A stretch of 64,000 nt of DNA, taken from positions 113,943 to 177,942 of the forward strand of contig JALHPZ010000012.1 in NCBI GenBank assembly GCA_022842245.1, given 5' to 3'. The notes under the pieces are model-generated. The model was not told the origin of the DNA. It worked only from the letters and a program-made list of their open reading frames with translations, and did not search any database. Of this stretch, positions 61,079 through 64,000 are shown piece after piece (position 1 is the stretch's first letter; each line of letters starts with the position of its first letter). A program made the translations under genes and the position numbers. This stretch comes from Gemmataceae bacterium. GTDB lineage: Bacteria > Planctomycetota > Planctomycetia > Gemmatales > Gemmataceae.

Positions 61079-62497
61079 GTGCTCGTCGGTGGAAAAGGAT
61101 TCTTCATCTTCCTCGCCGTCGTGCTGCTCGGCTATCACCTGCTGCGCGGGCGCAGGGCCAAGTACACGTTCCTCCTCGCCGCGAGCTGGGTCTTCTACGC
61201 CGCCATCAGCCCGTACTACCTCTGGGTGATCTGGCTACTCACCGGCATCGACTACTACGTTGGGCGCAAGATCGAAGGCGAGACCGACGAGCACAAACGC
61301 AAGCGTTGGCTTGTCGTCAGCATCGTCTCGAACCTCGGTCTGCTCGTCGCGTTTAAATACACCGTCTTCTTCTGGGACACCGGCGTCGCCGTCGCGAATC
61401 TCTTTGCCGACGTGCCGCCGCGGGCGTGGGACATCCTGCTGCCGCTCGGCATCAGTTTCCACACGTTCCAGGGGATCAGCTACACGGTGGACATCTACCG
61501 CCGGCAGATCAAGGCCGTGGACAGCAAGCTCGACTACGCACTCTTCGTGGCGTTCTTCCCGCAGATGGCGGCCGGGCCAATCGTGCGGGCGATCGAGTTC
61601 CTACCGCAGATGGCGATGCCGCCGGTGCCGACGGCCCAGCAGATTCAAGACGGCACGTTCCTCTTTGCCCGCGGCCTGTTCAAGAAGCTCGTCATCGCCG
61701 ATCAACTCGATCTGCTGTTCGTCTCGGCCGTATTCAATGATCCATCGGCTTACTCGGCCGTCGCCTGCCGCTGGGCCGTGCTGGCGTGGGCCGTGCAGAT
61801 CTACTGCGATTTCTCCGGTTACTCCGACATCGCCGTCGGCGTGGCGAAGTGGTTCGGCTTCGAGCTACCCTTGAACTTCCACCTGCCGTACCTCGCTACG
61901 AGCATCGCCGATTTCTGGCGCCGTTGGCACCTGTCGCTGTCGTCCTGGCTGCGGGACTACCTCTACTTCCCGCTCGGCGGCAGTCGGGGCAGTACCGTGC
62001 GCATCTACTTCAACCTGATGCTCGTGTTCGTCCTGTGCGGCCTCTGGCACGGCGCGACCTGGGCCTGGCTCGCGTATGGCGTCTACAACGGGCTGCTGAT
62101 GAGCCTGCACCGCGTCTTCGATCAAGCGATGAAGGGCCGCGCGTGGGCGCAGCGCATCCGCGTCTCGCAGCCGTGGGCCGTGTTCGCGTGGCTGGCGACC
62201 TTCGGCCAACTGCTGCTCGGGTTGATCCTCGTGCGCATGACCGGCTGGTCGAACGGCGCGGCGATGCTCGAGGGCGTGCTGGGCCTCGGCGAAGGGGCGA
62301 AGCTCGTACCCGCGACGGTGCCGCTGCTCGTGCTGCTCGGCCTTGCTGGCCACGGGTGGGAAATCGTGCGCGAGCGCCTTCCGCGCCTGGCATGGAGTTG
62401 GGACCCGCTGCGGGCCGTGAACGCCGCCGCCTGCCTCGCCTCCGTGGCGATCTTCAGCCCGGGCGTATCGAAGACGTTCATCTACATTCAATTTTGA
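61079..62497 (+). CDS. MBOAT family O-acyltransferase (AlgI/DltB-like)
   Basis: A 472-residue integral membrane protein with about ten membrane segments. AlgI-like motifs are ILLPLGISFHTFQGISYTVD, FFPQMAAGPIVRA, QIYCDFSGYSDIAVGVA and FWRRWHLSLSSWLRDYLYFP. The catalytic His is His324 in LCGLWHGATWAWL. It moves acyl groups (often acetyl) across the membrane to an SGNH partner, here the gene before it. The start is GTG 61079 with GGAG about 10 bases upstream. It is likely to modify an exported polysaccharide or lipid. Confidence 0.94.
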   Translation: MLVGGKGFFIFLAVVLLGYHLLRGRRAKYTFLLAASWVFYAAISPYYLWVIWLLTGIDYYVGRKIEGETDEHKRKRWLVVSIVSNLGLLVAFKYTVFFWDTGVAVANLFADVPPRAWDILLPLGISFHTFQGISYTVDIYRRQIKAVDSKLDYALFVAFFPQMAAGPIVRAIEFLPQMAMPPVPTAQQIQDGTFLFARGLFKKLVIADQLDLLFVSAVFNDPSAYSAVACRWAVLAWAVQIYCDFSGYSDIAVGVAKWFGFELPLNFHLPYLATSIADFWRRWHLSLSSWLRDYLYFPLGGSRGSTVRIYFNLMLVFVLCGLWHGATWAWLAYGVYNGLLMSLHRVFDQAMKGRAWAQRIRVSQPWAVFAWLATFGQLLLGLILVRMTGWSNGAAMLEGVLGLGEGAKLVPATVPLLVLLGLAGHGWEIVRERLPRLAWSWDPLRAVNAAACLASVAIFSPGVSKTFIYIQF

Positions 62498-62570
62498 CGC
62501 CGGTCGGGGGCGCTGACGGCCCAGTCGCGAAACTCATAGAATCAACGAAAAGAGCCGAACCGGAGCGCGG

Positions 62571-63482
62571 ATGTCGAGCAGTTACAAACTGACCCACCTG
62601 AAGGCCCTCGAAGCCGAGAGCATCCACATCATCCGCGAGGTCGCAGCCGAGTTCGAACGGCCGGTGATGCTCTATTCGATCGGCAAGGATTCCGCCGTGA
62701 TGCTGCGCCTGGCGCAGAAGGCGTTCCACCCCGGCCGCCTGCCGTTCCCACTGTTGCACGTCGACACGACCTGGAAGTTCCGGGCGATGATCGAGTTCCG
62801 CGACCGCTACTGCCGCGAGCAAGGCCTCGACCTGAAGGTGTGGACTAACCAGGAGGGGTTGAAGCTGGGGATCAACCCGTTCGATAGCGGCTCGAAGGTG
62901 CACACTGACGTGATGAAGACGGTGGCTCTGAAGCAGGCGTTGAACCACTACCAATACGATGCCGCGTTTGGCGGTGCCCGGCGGGACGAGGAGAAGAGCC
63001 GGGCGAAAGAACGCGTCTACAGTTTCCGCGACACGAAGCACCAGTGGGACCCGAAGAACCAGCGGCCGGAGTTGTGGAACCTCTACAACGGCAAGATCAA
63101 CAAGGGCGAGTCCATCCGCGTCTTTCCGCTCAGCAACTGGACCGAACTGGACGTCTGGCAGTACGTGCACTTGGAGAACATTCCGATCGTGCCGCTTTAC
63201 TTCGCCGATGTGCGACCGGTGGTCGAGCGCGACGGTACGCTCATCATGGTGGACGACGACCGCATGCGGCTGCGCCCCGGCGAGACGCCGATGATGAAGC
63301 GGGTTCGCTTCCGCACGCTCGGCTGCTACCCGCTGACCGGCGCCGTGGAGAGCAACGCGACGACGCTGCCGGAGATCATCGAGGAGATGATCCTGGCTAA
63401 GAACAGCGAACGGCAAGGCCGCGTGATCGACCACGACGAGACCGGGTCGATGGAGCAGAAGAAGAGGGAAGGGTATTTCTGA
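62571..63482 (+). CDS. cysD: sulfate adenylyltransferase subunit 2
   Basis: A 303-residue CysD, the small subunit of ATP sulfurylase, which makes APS from sulfate and ATP for sulfur assimilation. The PP-loop is [15 protein letters not shown]. Other family motifs are [37 protein letters not shown], and [14 protein letters not shown]. The GTPase subunit gene cysN normally follows directly. Here a short unrelated gene comes next and the window ends before any cysN. The ATG at 62571 has GGAG upstream. Confidence 0.96.
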   Translation: MSSSYKLTHLKALEAESIHIIREVAAEFERPVMLYSIGKDSAVMLRLAQKAFHPGRLPFPLLHVDTTWKFRAMIEFRDRYCREQGLDLKVWTNQEGLKLGINPFDSGSKVHTDVMKTVALKQALNHYQYDAAFGGARRDEEKSRAKERVYSFRDTKHQWDPKNQRPELWNLYNGKINKGESIRVFPLSNWTELDVWQYVHLENIPIVPLYFADVRPVVERDGTLIMVDDDRMRLRPGETPMMKRVRFRTLGCYPLTGAVESNATTLPEIIEEMILAKNSERQGRVIDHDETGSMEQKKREGYF

Positions 63483-63520
63483 TTTTTGGGAAACAACGCC
63501 ACCTGTCGCTGAGATGAACG

Positions 63521-63967
63521 ATGGCTACCCATGAGCACGAACTCGCTGACGCGCCAACCCAACCTCGTGCCCGTGAGCTTTGGCTGCAACATGCCGCCGG
63601 GTTCATCGTCTTTGAAGACGTCAGACGCTACGCGATGGAGAGGATCGACCCCAAACTTACAGGTAAAGCCCGGGCCGCCGTTCAGAAGGGTATCGACGAC
63701 GCCGTGTATGGGCTCATGATGGTGATCGATGGCGTGTCGGGTGGGCTATCCAACGCGAAGCACAAAGTTAACCTCAACTTGACGGTGCGCCTTGAAACAC
63801 GGGGTGAGGTGAAAAGAATCGAATCAGAAGTCGACTTGTTTCAAGGTGACGGAATGTGCATGGGATACCATGGCTGGCTCGAAGGCGATTTTGGCTCGGA
63901 TCCAGTTGTGTTATCTGCAAAGCCGATGTCGAAGAAGAAAGCACCAAAGAAGAAGAACAACAAGTAA
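63521..63967 (+). CDS. conserved-looking hypothetical protein
   Basis: A 148-residue soluble protein without signal or membrane segment. A central helix-strand region (AVYGLMMVIDGVSGGL, then VNLNLTVRLETRGEV) resembles small structural domains, but no family is recognised. The C-terminal 14 residues are Lys-rich (MSKKKAPKKKNNK), which may be a nucleic-acid-binding tail. It lies 38 bases after cysD, in place of the expected cysN. The composition is somewhat AT-richer than cysD. ATG 63521 is chosen; GAG lies upstream. Confidence 0.65.
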   Translation: MATHEHELADAPTQPRARELWLQHAAGFIVFEDVRRYAMERIDPKLTGKARAAVQKGIDDAVYGLMMVIDGVSGGLSNAKHKVNLNLTVRLETRGEVKRIESEVDLFQGDGMCMGYHGWLEGDFGSDPVVLSAKPMSKKKAPKKKNNK

Positions 63968-64000
63968 ATCGATTCAATCTTGTAGGGGCGGGGGGATGCT

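Noticed and set aside
1..64000. CRISPR array, insertion sequence, prophage or integrase
   Set aside because: No regularly spaced direct repeats, transposase or recombinase motifs were seen. The inverted repeats found are single elements without an encoded enzyme.

Overview
The window reads as chromosome of a GC-rich planctomycete, most likely a member of the Gemmataceae. The evidence is the density of protein families that are typical of or expanded in Planctomycetes: two DUF1501 Tat-exported proteins, a DUF1587/1592/1588/1585 cytochrome-type protein paired with a DUF1552 protein, a DUF1559 protein with a prepilin-type N-terminus, a PVC-type heme-binding protein, a kinase-like protein with the usual planctomycete N-terminal region, a PilM/PilN-type fusion, and several secreted propellers. 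Genes are short-spaced, on both strands and mostly in small operons. GTG starts and weak Shine-Dalgarno sites are common. I found no rRNA, tRNA, CRISPR array, transposase, integrase or phage gene.

Layout. 1-3.9 kb: type IV pilus / type II secretion assembly genes (PilO-like, cut by the window edge; PilM-PilN fusion). 4.1-10.1 kb: an enolase-superfamily enzyme divergent from cobL, then a minus-strand group with a degenerate ClpS-like protein, ispA and dxs (isoprenoid precursors). 10.3-19.6 kb: small exported proteins, a 1281-residue propeller carrying three PDZ domains, a three-gene unit of two amidohydrolase-fold proteins and an isochorismatase-fold lipoprotein, and a LamG domain interrupted by a seven-bladed propeller. 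19.7-27.5 kb: a DUF1501 gene facing a tight operon of DUF1592-type cytochrome protein, DUF1552 protein and a WD40 protein ending in an apparently inactive caspase-like domain. 27.7-32.3 kb: a lipoprotein, a DUF1559 pseudopilin, a response-regulator diguanylate cyclase and a sigma-70 factor. 32.3-45.8 kb: mainly housekeeping genes (HAD phosphatase, gcvH/gcvT, scpA, dapB), with a Na,K-ATPase-like P-type ATPase, a BAX-inhibitor protein, a lone DUF1501 gene, a release-factor-like protein and a dimethylformamidase-like protein. 45.9-55.4 kb: an AT-richer secreted protein with five internal repeats, thrC, the PVC heme-binding protein, a photolyase-related protein and a transmembrane pseudokinase. 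55.4-64 kb: hemG with a PQQ-type propeller, a possible STAS protein, purine nucleoside phosphorylase, an SGNH/MBOAT acyl-transfer pair, cysD and a hypothetical gene.

How the genes work together. Central metabolism is represented by parts of pathways whose other members must lie elsewhere: cobL for cobalamin, dxs/ispA for isoprenoids, gcvT/gcvH without gcvP, cysD without cysN, and dapB and thrC of the aspartate family. The accessory theme is export: beta-propellers, jelly rolls, c-type heme motifs and Tat substrates. The most system-like unit is 21.5-27.5 kb, where an exported cytochrome-type protein, its DUF1552 partner and a WD40-pseudocaspase are spaced by 1-2 bases. Several proteins look like scaffolding or sensing derivatives of enzymes that have lost catalytic or cofactor residues: the pseudocaspase, the pseudokinase, a metal-ligand-less amidohydrolase, a photolyase-family protein without the usual Cys pair, and a ClpS-like protein. 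Intergenic regions carry several long inverted repeats. All calls rest on reading motifs by eye; no database search or computation was run.
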